A DNA stretch of 55,777 nt, from positions 120,171-175,947 of the forward strand of contig CABYTF010000002.1 in the NCBI GenBank assembly GCA_902521725.1. The letters run 5' to 3'. Both the position numbers and the translations under genes were made by a program. Source of the stretch: an uncultured Gammaproteobacteria bacterium (GTDB lineage: Bacteria; Pseudomonadota; Gammaproteobacteria; GCA-002705445; GCA-002716945). Shown in pieces: positions 29,139-38,167 of the stretch. The first letter of the stretch is position 1; every line of letters begins with the position of its first letter. Under the pieces are notes generated by a model, which saw only the letters and a program-made list of their open reading frames with translations, was not told where the DNA came from and ran no database searches.

Positions 29139-30241
29139 TGGCTGCTAAAAATATAACCAAATATACTCCAGGATTTAACATTCATGATGTTAAAAAAAAA
29201 TTCGATATCAAGAAGGTTGTTAAATTATCCTCTAATGAGAATCCATTTATATCAGATAGGGTAACAAAATATATTAATAATAATAAACATAGCTTGAATC
29301 TTTATCCAGAGAGCAAACCTAGTAAGTTACAATCAATCATTGCAAAAAATATAGGCTTTAAGATGAATGAGAAAAATATTATCTTGGGAAATGGTAGCAA
29401 TGAGATACTAGAGTTTATTGCAAGGTTAACTTTGAATGGCTCAACCGAGGCTATCATTCCAAAACACTCATTCTTGGTATATGAAATCATATCTAAGTTA
29501 CAAGACGCTAGAGTAATCGTAAGTAAACCAGACTTAAATAAAAATAGTATTAACTATCTGGGGATTGATCTCGACTCAGTAAGGAATAAAGTTTCGAGTA
29601 AAACGAAATTAATATTTCTGGCAAATCCTGCTAATCCGACAGGCACGTATATTAAACTTGCAGAGATTGATAGATTCCTCAGTTCCTTACCGCAGAAAAT
29701 AACAGTTATTATTGATGAGGCATACTATGAATATCTAGATCCAAAAAAAGATAAAAGTGCAATATCTCTAATAAAAAAATACAATAACTTATTTGTCACC
29801 AGATCATTTTCAAAAATATATGGTTTAGCTTCGCTCAGAATTGGCTATGGCATATCCTCTGAGAAGAATATTGAAAAACTTAAATTATACAAACAGCCAT
29901 TCAATACTAACCTTTTTGCGCAAAAAGCTGCTGAAATAGCAATTAATGATCATCATTTTGTTAATGAAAGCAAAAAAAATAATGATATTGCTTTAGCTGA
30001 CTTAATCAGCCTATTCGATAAACTTTCCATCAGATACTTAGGAACTTATTGTAATTTTATCACTTTTGAAGCTGGGAAAAGTTCAGAAGCACTATTTGAG
30101 CACCTTCTGAAAAAAGGAGTAGTGGTTAGACCTCTAATAAATTATAAACTCCCAAAATATTTGAGAGTCTCTCTGGGCACTAGGAGAGAGATGAATGTAT
30201 TTAAGAAACATCTGAAATCTTTTTATAATGCCAAAGTTTAA
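29138..30241 (+). CDS. hisC: Histidinol-phosphate / aromatic aminotransferase
   Basis: This is a fold-type I PLP aminotransferase of the HisC family, about 367 residues. The Schiff-base lysine is K226 in SFSKIYGLASLRIGYG. KLSSNENPFI near the start, ILGNGSNEILE, LANPANPTGTY and VIIDEAYYEYL are family motifs. Its place between pheA and tyrA suggests it also serves phenylalanine and tyrosine formation, as proposed for HisC2 in Pseudomonas. No other his genes are in the window. The ATG at 29138 shares a base with the pheA stop. Confidence 0.92.
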   Translation: MAAKNITKYTPGFNIHDVKKKFDIKKVVKLSSNENPFISDRVTKYINNNKHSLNLYPESKPSKLQSIIAKNIGFKMNEKNIILGNGSNEILEFIARLTLNGSTEAIIPKHSFLVYEIISKLQDARVIVSKPDLNKNSINYLGIDLDSVRNKVSSKTKLIFLANPANPTGTYIKLAEIDRFLSSLPQKITVIIDEAYYEYLDPKKDKSAISLIKKYNNLFVTRSFSKIYGLASLRIGYGISSEKNIEKLKLYKQPFNTNLFAQKAAEIAINDHHFVNESKKNNDIALADLISLFDKLSIRYLGTYCNFITFEAGKSSEALFEHLLKKGVVVRPLINYKLPKYLRVSLGTRREMNVFKKHLKSFYNAKV

Positions 30242-31076
30242 TAATATATTAATTATTGGTTTAGGAATGATGGGAGGGTCATTGTGTAAATCAATTAAGA
30301 AAAATAAACTGTCAAGAAAAATATCAGCTTTCGATACAGATCAAGACGCGCTATCTTATGCACTAAAGAATAGAATCATTAATTATAAAGTTACTGACTT
30401 AGTTAAAATGGAGCATCCAGATTTAATAATTATTTGTGCACCACTTAGCTCATATCCAAGTATTGTTAAAAAAATACTTCTTGTTGTAAAAAAAAGCACA
30501 TTAGTCACCGACATAGGGAGTTCCAAAGGTGGTGTGCATAGATCGATTACAAAGTTATTTCATGATTCAAATAAGAGTTTCTTGAGTTCTCATCCTATGG
30601 TTGGCTCAGAAAAGTCAGGTATAAAATTTACTAGAAAAGATATGTACAAGAACAAAGTTGTCTTTATCCTAGATAAGGAATCAGTAAGTAGAGCATCCTA
30701 TCTGAAATTGAAGAACTTTTGGGAATCTATCGGATCTATAACGCATGAAATTGACTCTAAAACGCATGATATATTAATGTCACAAACTAGTCACATAGCT
30801 CATTTAATGTCTTATATTTTTGTAAAATCTCTCCCTCAAAAAATTCTGGATGAGAACTTGCCTTTACTTTTAGGGGGAGGAATAAAGGAACACATAAGAT
30901 TAAGTAAGAGCAATCCGCAAATGTGGACTGATATCTTTTTGAATAATAAAAGTAATATCATTAAGACACTTACTAGGATCCAGAAAAATACTGCCATATT
31001 AAAGAGCATGATCAAAACATCTAATAGAACTAATATCAAATCTTTACTAGAGAATACATATAATAAAACTAAATGA
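30228..31076 (+). CDS. tyrA: Prephenate (arogenate) dehydrogenase
   Basis: TyrA oxidises prephenate or arogenate towards tyrosine. It is a 282-residue monofunctional form. The NAD-binding start is ILIIGLGMMGGSLCKSI. SAFDTDQDAL follows, then DIGSSKGGVH, SHPMVGSEKSG and the SQTSHIAHLMSYIF region carrying the catalytic histidine type. It is not fused to aroA, unlike the Pseudomonas version, but overlaps it by four bases. It overlaps hisC by 14 bases. Specificity between prephenate and arogenate cannot be read from sequence. Confidence 0.93.
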   Translation: MPKFNNILIIGLGMMGGSLCKSIKKNKLSRKISAFDTDQDALSYALKNRIINYKVTDLVKMEHPDLIIICAPLSSYPSIVKKILLVVKKSTLVTDIGSSKGGVHRSITKLFHDSNKSFLSSHPMVGSEKSGIKFTRKDMYKNKVVFILDKESVSRASYLKLKNFWESIGSITHEIDSKTHDILMSQTSHIAHLMSYIFVKSLPQKILDENLPLLLGGGIKEHIRLSKSNPQMWTDIFLNNKSNIIKTLTRIQKNTAILKSMIKTSNRTNIKSLLENTYNKTK

Positions 31077-32377
31077 GCTCTCAAAATAATCTCATAATTA
31101 ACAAGTCTAAACCTTTAATTGGAAATCTAAAAATACCTGGCGATAAATCTATTTCACATAGAAGTATCATTTTAGGCGCACTATCAGATGGAGAATTAAC
31201 TATATCCAACTTTCTGTCCTCTGATGATTGTAATGCAACGATAAATGCAATGAGAGAACTGGGTGCAGATATCACTATTATTGATGATCAAGTTCACATT
31301 AAAGGAAAGGGACTTTTCAGTCTTAAAAAACCAAAACAAATAATTGATGCCGGAAATTCTGGAACACTAATTCGCTTATTGACAGGAGTTCTTGCAGCTC
31401 AAGATTTTGATTCTGTGATAACTGGCGATGATACTTTAAAAAAAAGACCTATGGGTAGGATCATCAAGCCTCTAATATTATGTGGCGCAAATATCGAAGC
31501 AAGTGAGTACAAAGCCCCATTATCTATTTGTGGTACACCCTCTCTTAATCCAATTGAATACAATCAAGATGTAGCAAGTGCTCAGGTGAAATCCTGTTTA
31601 ATATTATCTGCTTTGCATATCTCTGGACAATCTTCATTCTATGAAGAGATTCAAACGCGCGATCATACTGAAAATCTACTAGAACATTTTGGCTATGAAA
31701 TTTATAGAGACGGCAACTCTTTCTCACTCAAAGGTAGACAAAAGTTAATTGCAAAGGATATTCTAATAGGCTCTGACATATCATCAGCAGCATTTTTTAT
31801 TGTAGCCAGTCTCATTGTGAATGGGTCCTGTATTGAGATACGCAGTGTTAACATAAATAAATTTAGAACAGGCTTGATTACAGTTCTCCGGAAAATGGGA
31901 GCAGATATTGAAATTACTGATGTAAAAGAGGTATCTAATGAACTTATTGGTAATATTAAAGCAAGACATTCGAAATTAAGGTGTATCGAAATCAAAGGTG
32001 AGGTAATACCATCATTAATTGACGAATTACCAATTTTGTTTATAGCATGTGCTGCTGCATCAGGTACTTCTAAAATTAGTGGCATTGAAGAACTTCGGTA
32101 TAAAGAGAGCGATAGAATAATGGCAATGGAAAATGGTCTCAGAGAAATTGGTATAGTTGTTCACTCATCAAAAGACTCAATTGAGATAACTGGCGGGAAA
32201 ATAACAGGTGGCAAAATAAGTAGTTATGATGATCATCGTATTGCTATGTCGTTTGCTATCGCAGGTTTGATTTCACAGCATTCACTGACGATTATGAATA
32301 CACAAAATATCTCAACATCGTTTCCTAGCTTTGTAACTTTACTAAGAGAACTAGGAGTAGAAGTTTTTGAAGTCTAA
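31073..32377 (+). CDS. aroA: 3-phosphoshikimate 1-carboxyvinyltransferase (EPSP synthase)
   Basis: AroA joins shikimate-3-phosphate and PEP, the step before AroC. Motifs are LKIPGDKSISHRSIILGAL, DAGNSGTLIRLLTG, KRPMGRIIKPL, ASAQVKSCLILSAL, DELPILFIACAAASG, LRYKESDRI and DDHRIAMSFAIAG. It has 434 residues, normal. The gene is packed between tyrA and cmk, overlapping cmk by 11 bases. This order is a conserved gammaproteobacterial block. Confidence 0.96.
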   Translation: MSSQNNLIINKSKPLIGNLKIPGDKSISHRSIILGALSDGELTISNFLSSDDCNATINAMRELGADITIIDDQVHIKGKGLFSLKKPKQIIDAGNSGTLIRLLTGVLAAQDFDSVITGDDTLKKRPMGRIIKPLILCGANIEASEYKAPLSICGTPSLNPIEYNQDVASAQVKSCLILSALHISGQSSFYEEIQTRDHTENLLEHFGYEIYRDGNSFSLKGRQKLIAKDILIGSDISSAAFFIVASLIVNGSCIEIRSVNINKFRTGLITVLRKMGADIEITDVKEVSNELIGNIKARHSKLRCIEIKGEVIPSLIDELPILFIACAAASGTSKISGIEELRYKESDRIMAMENGLREIGIVVHSSKDSIEITGGKITGGKISSYDDHRIAMSFAIAGLISQHSLTIMNTQNISTSFPSFVTLLRELGVEVFEV

Positions 32378-33047
32378 TTCAACATATATAATTACAATAG
32401 ACGGAACAAGTGGCTCTGGGAAGACAACAATATCAAATGCTCTTGCAAAAAAACTTGGCTTCAGTCTATTAGACAGTGGAAAACTTTATCGTTCTGCTGG
32501 CTTTGTTTATTTGCAGTCAAAGGAGTCGTTTTCAGATTTAAATACAATTAAGGACCTAATTTCTAAAATTACAATCTCATCAAGTAAAGACTCTAACGAA
32601 TTTGAAATTTCCTTTGATAACAAAAAAATTGATCATTTACTTTATACTGAAGAGATCAGCGAAAGCGCATCCATTGTCTCTAAAATCCCTGAAGTTAGAG
32701 AATGTATGCTAAAACTTCAGAAACTTTGCGTGAAAGGCAAAGGGTTAATAGCGAATGGGAGAGATATGGGGACAGAAGTTTTTCCAGAAGCAGATCTGAA
32801 GCTTTATGTTAGTGCATCTCTAGATATTAGAGCAAGACGAAGATATGAAGAGCTAAAAAGTAAAGGTGATGATGTTAGTTTAAAAAATGTGTATAAATCT
32901 CTTCAAAAAAGAGACGAAAGTGATACTAATCGCTCAATATCTCCATTAAGAGTGCCGGATAATGCACAAATTATTGATACATCAGACCTAAAACCTGATG
33001 CAATTGTTGATAAAATTTTAAATTTGTATACTATTACACAGAATTAA
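32367..33047 (+). CDS. cmk: Cytidylate kinase
   Basis: Cmk phosphorylates CMP and dCMP. The P-loop is DGTSGSGKTTIS at about residues 12-23, followed by LLDSGKLYRSAGF for substrate binding. The catalytic region NGRDMGTEVFPEADLKLYV and the lid segment RARRRYEELKSKG are seen. The 226 residues match the family. The start appears to be TTG at 32367, since no ATG lies between it and the P-loop; it overlaps the aroA end. rpsA follows after 13 bases. Confidence 0.94.
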   Translation: MKSNSTYIITIDGTSGSGKTTISNALAKKLGFSLLDSGKLYRSAGFVYLQSKESFSDLNTIKDLISKITISSSKDSNEFEISFDNKKIDHLLYTEEISESASIVSKIPEVRECMLKLQKLCVKGKGLIANGRDMGTEVFPEADLKLYVSASLDIRARRRYEELKSKGDDVSLKNVYKSLQKRDESDTNRSISPLRVPDNAQIIDTSDLKPDAIVDKILNLYTITQN

Positions 33048-33060
33048 TTAAATATAGCTT

Positions 33061-34635
33061 ATGGCAACGACATCAGAATTTGAAAAACTATTAGAATCTA
33101 ATATTTCTCAGTTGAATATGACTCCAGGTGAAATAATACCTGCAACAGTGATAGACATAAAAAATGATTTTGTTATCACAAATGCTGGCTTAAAATCCGA
33201 GGGGGTAATCCCAAAGAACCAGTTTATGAATTCAAATGGTGAATTAGAGGTCTCCATTGGTGATGTAGTAGATGTTACTCTAGATCTAGTTGAGGATGGC
33301 TACGGTGAAACAATTTTATCCAGAGAAAAAGCAAAGAGAAAAAAAGTTTGGTCAACACTTGAGAACTATCTCAACAATCAAGAAATCGTTTCAGGAAAAG
33401 TTTGTGGAAAAGTTAAGGGTGGCTTCACTGTCGAACTAATGGACGTGAAAGCCTTTCTTCCTGGTTCTCTAGTTGACATACGACCAACCAAAGAAACTGA
33501 TTATCTTGAAGGCAAAACTTTGGACTTTAAGATAATTAAAATGGATAAACTTAGAAATAATATTGTTCTATCAAGAAAAGCAGTTTTACAAGATCAAACT
33601 TCTAGTTCAGAAGAGATAAAAGAAAAATATGCTGAAGGAAATGTAACTAAAGGTTTTGTAAAAAATTTAACAGACTACGGCGCTTTTATTGATTTGGGCG
33701 GTATTGACGGTCTTTTACATATTACAGATATTTCATGGAAGCGTATAAATCATCCTCAGGAAATTTTAAAAGTTGGAGATGAAATAGAGGTTTCTGTTCT
33801 TAAATATGATGAAGAAAAAAATAGAGTCAGCCTTGGTATGAAACAATTAACAGATGATCCTTGGGAAAAAGTTGAGGGAAACATTCAGTTAAATGAAGTT
33901 TATGAGAGCAAAGTAGTCAATATTGCTGATTACGGTGTTTTTGTTGATTTAGGAGATAATATCGAGGGACTAATAAGAACTTCGGAGCTTGATTGGACTA
34001 ACAAAAATATCAGTCCAAAAAAAGTTTTGAATCTAGGTGACAGTGTGAATGTTAAAGTTATTGAAATTGATGAAGAAAAAAGAAGATTATCACTTAGTTA
34101 TAAGCAATGCTTACCAAATCCTTGGTCTGAATTCTCCACCAACCATCAAAAAGGAGACACTATCAAGAGTGAGATTAAATCAATTACAGACTTTGGTATT
34201 TTTGTTGGACTAGATGGCGGTATCGACGGTCTTGTGCATATATCAGATGTCACAAACATCGGAAAACCAGAGGACTTCATTAGATCATATAAAAAAGGCG
34301 AAATGCTAGAAACTGTTGTACTTTCAATTGACTCTGACAGGGAGAGAATTTCTCTTGGTATTAAGCAACATGTTGAAACAAATTTTGACAATTTTACTGA
34401 AAACCTATCAGCTGGCACCGCTATTGATGCAGATATTGTTAGTATTTCCGATACTGGTGTGTATATGAAAATTCAAAATAACATAACAGCGTCATTAAAA
34501 CTTTTACAAAAGGAACTTAAAAGCATACTTGAAAATGACACTCTTAAGGTTTTACAAAGTGTGAAATGCACTGTTAAAACTATTGATAAGAAAAACTGCC
34601 AAGTGATTTGTACATTACAAAATGATAGTGAATAA
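33061..34635 (+). CDS. rpsA: 30S ribosomal protein S1
   Basis: S1 brings mRNA to the 30S subunit. Six S1 OB repeats can be traced: at about 22-87 (PATVIDIKNDFVITNAGL), 105-170, 191-260 (GFVKNLTDYGAFIDLGGIDG), 277-347 (VNIADYGVFVDLGDNIEG), 364-434 (IKSITDFGIFVGLDGGIDG) and a weak sixth at about 450-520 (VSISDTGVYMKIQNNITASL). The length is 524 residues against 557 in E. coli. The loss is mainly in the last repeat and tail. The 3' end overlaps ihfB by 14 bases. Confidence 0.96.
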   Translation: MATTSEFEKLLESNISQLNMTPGEIIPATVIDIKNDFVITNAGLKSEGVIPKNQFMNSNGELEVSIGDVVDVTLDLVEDGYGETILSREKAKRKKVWSTLENYLNNQEIVSGKVCGKVKGGFTVELMDVKAFLPGSLVDIRPTKETDYLEGKTLDFKIIKMDKLRNNIVLSRKAVLQDQTSSSEEIKEKYAEGNVTKGFVKNLTDYGAFIDLGGIDGLLHITDISWKRINHPQEILKVGDEIEVSVLKYDEEKNRVSLGMKQLTDDPWEKVEGNIQLNEVYESKVVNIADYGVFVDLGDNIEGLIRTSELDWTNKNISPKKVLNLGDSVNVKVIEIDEEKRRLSLSYKQCLPNPWSEFSTNHQKGDTIKSEIKSITDFGIFVGLDGGIDGLVHISDVTNIGKPEDFIRSYKKGEMLETVVLSIDSDRERISLGIKQHVETNFDNFTENLSAGTAIDADIVSISDTGVYMKIQNNITASLKLLQKELKSILENDTLKVLQSVKCTVKTIDKKNCQVICTLQNDSE

Positions 34636-34906
34636 GTCTGATATTATTAACTTAGTATCAAAGACCAATAAACTTAATATTTCTGATATAGAATATTCGA
34701 TAAAGAAGATTATTGATTACATGGGCTCAAATCTCTATCAAGGAGAGAGAATAGAGATAAGAGGCTTTGGAACTTTTTGTTTGCATACTCACCAATCACG
34801 TGTTGCAAGAAATCCTAAGACCGGCGAAAAAATTGCTCTTGAGAGGAGAAATACAGTTCATTTTAAGCCCAGCAAAGAACTCAAGACTAGAGTTAACAAT
34901 ATTTGA
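34622..34906 (+). CDS. ihfB: Integration host factor beta subunit
   Basis: IhfB pairs with IhfA to bend DNA sharply. The 94-residue protein shows the HU/IHF fold with GERIEIRGFGTFCLHTH and RVARNPKTGEKIALERRNTVHFKPSKEL. The intercalating Pro lies in the NPKTG arm. The start could be the ATG at 34622 or the GTG at 34628; the latter aligns better with MTKSELI of E. coli IhfB. The overlap with rpsA is unusual, since the two genes are normally spaced apart. Confidence 0.94.
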   Translation: MIVNKSDIINLVSKTNKLNISDIEYSIKKIIDYMGSNLYQGERIEIRGFGTFCLHTHQSRVARNPKTGEKIALERRNTVHFKPSKELKTRVNNI

Positions 34907-34943
34907 CCTATTGATTTTACTAAAATTACACTAGAATATATTA

Positions 34944-35240
34944 ATGGGTAGATTATTTTTTCTGTTATTTACTATATTTCTGACAATAATAGCTGTTGTC
35001 ATTTCTACCCTCAATGTTGATTCTACATCTGTTGATTTATATCTTGAAACCTATGATTTACCCTTATCGATAATAATTTTATTTGCATTTATTGCTGGTG
35101 TGTTGACTACAGTGATATTCCTTATTAGTGTTGTTATATCCTATAAGAGAAGATCTCGTGAGATGAAAATAGCACTAGAAAATAACCGCGAAGAACTTGA
35201 TAACCTCAGGAGAAATCCACTAAGAGATGGGACTGAATGA
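34944..35240 (+). CDS. lapA: Lipopolysaccharide assembly protein A family (DUF1049)
   Basis: LapA is a small inner-membrane protein associated with LapB in tuning LpxC and LPS output. This 98-residue protein has two helices, at about 3-23 (LFFLLFTIFLTIIAVVISTLN) and 42-66. The phrase SVDLYLETYDLPLSIIILFAFIAGVL fits the usual N.V.l..P.plalll..af.lG pattern. A charged coiled tail follows. It lies between ihfB and lapB as in E. coli relatives. It overlaps lapB by four bases. Confidence 0.85.
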   Translation: MGRLFFLLFTIFLTIIAVVISTLNVDSTSVDLYLETYDLPLSIIILFAFIAGVLTTVIFLISVVISYKRRSREMKIALENNREELDNLRRNPLRDGTE

Positions 35241-36385
35241 TTGAAATACTTATCACTATAATTATTATTATTGTTCTAGTAATCTTTTTTTTCAGCAAAT
35301 CAAGTTTAAATGATCAAACAGCAGCAACTACATACAGCGCTGAATATTACAGAGGTCTAAATTATTTACTCAATAATGAAGATGATAAGGCGCTGAGAAT
35401 ATTTACAGATCTCATTGACGTTGATAGTTCAACTATAGAAACCCATTTGGCATTAGGAGGGGTATATAGGAGGAGAGGAGAATTTGATAAGGCTATACTA
35501 ATCCATCAAAATCTACTATCTAGACCGAATCTGGATAAAAGTATTAAGAATCAGTCACTATACGAGCTATCGAAAGATTTTTTCTCAGCAGGTCTATATG
35601 ATAAGTCTGAGAAGATACTTTTAAATTTAAAGTCAAATAAGTCATATTACGAATCATGTAATGAATATCTTCTCCTGACCTACGAGCTATCTAAAGACTG
35701 GGATAAAGCCATAACTTTTAGTAAAGATCTCAAAAGTGATATTATAAGAAATACACCTAGAGAAGTTTTATTAGCGCAGTATTATTGTGAAAAAGCTATA
35801 GATTATCTAAAAGATGAACAACTCAATAAGACAATAACTGTCCTAAAAAAAGCTATTGATGTAAATAAGAGTTGTTCGAGGGCGTATAAACTTCTTTTTG
35901 AGTTAAATATTGAATCTAATCCAGAGCTTGCTTTTGATTATCTGCATTCATTGGTGAAAATTAATTCAAGCTTTATTTTAATTGTATCGAATGATATTTT
36001 GAGATTATCGAGTACCCATCAAAACTCAAGTTTGGATAAAAAAATTTATGATATGATTTTAAAATTATCTACACCCACATTATTTTCTCCTGATATATAT
36101 GAGTTTATGTTTAATTATAATAAATTTGAAACCCCATCAGATTATATCTCAAGAATCAATGCCAATTTATTTACTGAAATATATGATAATTTATACAAGA
36201 CTAAAAATGATAATCTGTCGTTTCAAAACGATTTATTATCAATAATTAAGGACAACTATTTATCTTTTAATTGCAACAATTGTGGATATTCATCTAATAG
36301 TTATATATGGCAATGTCCTTCTTGTAATAGTTGGGAAACAATTGAACCTTCTACAATTAGTGATAGAGTGACAATTGATGGTTGA
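35237..36385 (+). CDS. lapB: Lipopolysaccharide assembly protein B
   Basis: LapB (YciM) is a membrane-tethered TPR protein that directs FtsH to degrade LpxC, balancing LPS with phospholipid. The N-terminal helix is at about 2-18. TPR repeats fill about 35-310 (YYRGLNYLLNNEDDKALRIF, HLALGGVYRRRGEFDKAILI). The C-terminal rubredoxin-like metal site is Cys 346, 349, 360 and 363 (CNNCG and CPSCN). It has 382 residues, close to E. coli's 389. All domains needed for function are intact. It overlaps pyrF by eight bases. Confidence 0.93.
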   Translation: MIEILITIIIIIVLVIFFFSKSSLNDQTAATTYSAEYYRGLNYLLNNEDDKALRIFTDLIDVDSSTIETHLALGGVYRRRGEFDKAILIHQNLLSRPNLDKSIKNQSLYELSKDFFSAGLYDKSEKILLNLKSNKSYYESCNEYLLLTYELSKDWDKAITFSKDLKSDIIRNTPREVLLAQYYCEKAIDYLKDEQLNKTITVLKKAIDVNKSCSRAYKLLFELNIESNPELAFDYLHSLVKINSSFILIVSNDILRLSSTHQNSSLDKKIYDMILKLSTPTLFSPDIYEFMFNYNKFETPSDYISRINANLFTEIYDNLYKTKNDNLSFQNDLLSIIKDNYLSFNCNNCGYSSNSYIWQCPSCNSWETIEPSTISDRVTIDG

Positions 36386-37055
36386 CCCAAAGAAAATTAT
36401 TATTGCCCTTGATTATGATGACATAGACAATGCTTTGGCACTTGCAGATAATTTGAATCCAGATCTATGTAGATTGAAAATAGGTAAAGAATTATTTACA
36501 AAATATGGATCAGAAATAGTAGTTCAAATTCAAAGAAAAGGTTTTGAGATTTTTTTAGACCTCAAATTTCATGATATTCCCACAACGGTCTACAAAGCAT
36601 GTATATCAGCCTTCTCACTTGATGTGTGGATGTTAAATATTCATTTAACAGGAGGACTGAATATGACCGAAGCAGCAATGAAGGCAAAATTGGATTGTGA
36701 ATCACCCTCTAAACTAATAGGTGTAACTGTGCTTACAAGCCTATCCGATAAGGATTGTCAGAATATATATGGGTGCTCAAGAGATAATATGCTTTTGAGA
36801 CTAAAAGATATTGCCATTGAGGCAGATATAGATGGTTTCGTTTGTTCTCCCTATGACATCAATGTTTTAAAAGATCCAACTAAAATCTATGTAACACCTG
36901 GTATCAGATTTGGTGATGATAAACAAGATCACCATAAAGCGGCTATACCAAAAGAAGCTATAGATTTAGGATCTCACTACCTTGTGATAGGAAGGAGTAT
37001 TACAAGAAATTCTAACCCAAATGGGAAATTAGAAGAAATTATAGATTCATTATAA
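36378..37055 (+). CDS. pyrF: Orotidine 5'-phosphate decarboxylase
   Basis: PyrF makes UMP. The TIM barrel starts KIIIALDYDDIDNAL. The catalytic Asp-Lys-Asp triad is D61, K63 and D66 in FLDLKFHDIPTT. VYVTPGIRFGDD-type residues (IYVTPGIRFGDDKQDH) and YLVIGRSITR bind phosphate. About 225 residues is normal. I use the ATG at 36378 rather than the TTG one codon earlier. The end overlaps the convergent kinase gene by six bases. Confidence 0.95.
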   Translation: MVDPKKIIIALDYDDIDNALALADNLNPDLCRLKIGKELFTKYGSEIVVQIQRKGFEIFLDLKFHDIPTTVYKACISAFSLDVWMLNIHLTGGLNMTEAAMKAKLDCESPSKLIGVTVLTSLSDKDCQNIYGCSRDNMLLRLKDIAIEADIDGFVCSPYDINVLKDPTKIYVTPGIRFGDDKQDHHKAAIPKEAIDLGSHYLVIGRSITRNSNPNGKLEEIIDSL

Positions 37056-38039
37056 CTGCTCTAAGAGTTTGATATAGTCCAGGTTATCTAATTTAGCACC
37101 ATATCTTTGTATAACATTTCCTGAACATTTGTTGGCGAATTTTATTCTATCAGCGACTGGTTTATTGCTAATTTTTGCAAAAATGTATGCAGCAAGAAAC
37201 ATATCACCAGCTCCTGTCAAATCTACCGGTTTAACTCTATCAGGACTTTCATACAATTTTTCACTTCCTATCGCTACATATGCTCCATCCTCACCACAGG
37301 TAATTATAATTTCGTGCGCATACTTTTTTAAGAAATCTATCGCATTATCTATGTTATCAGCCATTGATATATTTAGTGCCTCTTGTTGATTACAAAATAT
37401 AATATCAAAACTTTTATTAAGTAATTCAAGGATATTGTCCCTGAAAAATTTAACTACATTTGGGTCAGATAATGTAATAATTTTCTTTACTCCATGCTTG
37501 GTAGCAATATCAATGCTATAGTTAGCAACATTGTTCGTTTCTTCAGATGTAACTAAATAACCCTCAACCAGTAAATACTCAGACTCTTCTATGACAGCTT
37601 GGTCTATATCATTTACATTTAATTCTGATGATACACCTAGATGAGTGTACATTGTTCTCTCATGATCAGGGGTAATTAAGACTAAGCACTCCCCTGTAAT
37701 GCCATTGTCCACCTGATTTATATTAACCTTTACACCAGTATTCTCCAGAGAATTGATAAATGTATTTCCTGTAGTATCGTCAGAAACACGACCAATAAAT
37801 GATACGTCTGCTCCAAATTGAGATAGTGTATAGAGTGAGTTCGCAACCGAACCACCTGGCATCATTTTTACAGCACCATGCGTTTTTTTTAGACGCGAAG
37901 ATAACTTAATATGATTTTCTTTATCATTAAGCTCCATGCATCCTTTAGTCAAATTAAGTTTAGTGATTTCCTCTTCCGAGACTTTATATTCACTATCTAC
38001 AAGTGCATTTCCAATTCCACATATAAGTATTTTTTTCAT
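37050..38039 (-). CDS. PfkB-family kinase, adenosine kinase-like
   Basis: This is a ribokinase-fold sugar or nucleoside kinase of 329 residues. The N-terminus ILICGIGNALVDSEYKV, the lid region MMPGGSVANSLYTLSQFGADVSFIG and the C-terminal anion-hole motif PVDLTGAGDMFLAAY are characteristic. The form GNALVD near the start is typical of bacterial adenosine kinase-like members, which phosphorylate adenosine to AMP. Another PfkB sugar substrate is possible. The start lies 10 bases downstream of the mature end of tRNA-Leu, so the two are probably on one transcript. Confidence 0.82.
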   Translation of the reverse strand: MKKILICGIGNALVDSEYKVSEEEITKLNLTKGCMELNDKENHIKLSSRLKKTHGAVKMMPGGSVANSLYTLSQFGADVSFIGRVSDDTTGNTFINSLENTGVKVNINQVDNGITGECLVLITPDHERTMYTHLGVSSELNVNDIDQAVIEESEYLLVEGYLVTSEETNNVANYSIDIATKHGVKKIITLSDPNVVKFFRDNILELLNKSFDIIFCNQQEALNISMADNIDNAIDFLKKYAHEIIITCGEDGAYVAIGSEKLYESPDRVKPVDLTGAGDMFLAAYIFAKISNKPVADRIKFANKCSGNVIQRYGAKLDNLDYIKLLEQL

Positions 38040-38049
38040 TCTAATCTAT

Positions 38050-38133
38050 TACCACTGATCGGACTCGAACCGATACTTTCTTGCGAAAAAGGGATTTTGA
38101 GTCCCTCGTGTCTACCAATTCCACCACAGTGGC
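38050..38133 (-). tRNA. tRNA-Leu (anticodon CAA)
   Basis: The minus strand gives a class II tRNA of 84 bases. The acceptor is GCCACTG with CAGTGGT, closing with a G-T pair. The anticodon stem is AGGGA/TCCCT with loop CTCAAAA, giving anticodon CAA for UUG. A long variable arm (TTTTCGCAAGAAA region) is typical of Leu. The T arm is ATCGG-TTCGAGT-CCGAT. The discriminator is A73. CCA is not encoded; ATA follows. It is transcribed towards the adenosine kinase gene. Confidence 0.95.
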
Positions 38134-38167
38134 ATAATTTATCTATTTTGTGTTACTATTATAAGTA

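Noticed and set aside
31702..32085. 127-codon minus-strand frame inside aroA
   Set aside because: AroA motifs are continuous across this region, and the antisense frame shows no family resemblance or ribosome site.
34903..34937. lapA promoter (TTGACC with TAGAAT or TAAAAT)
   Set aside because: Spacers are 23 or 12 bases, outside the normal range, so I do not list it as a promoter.
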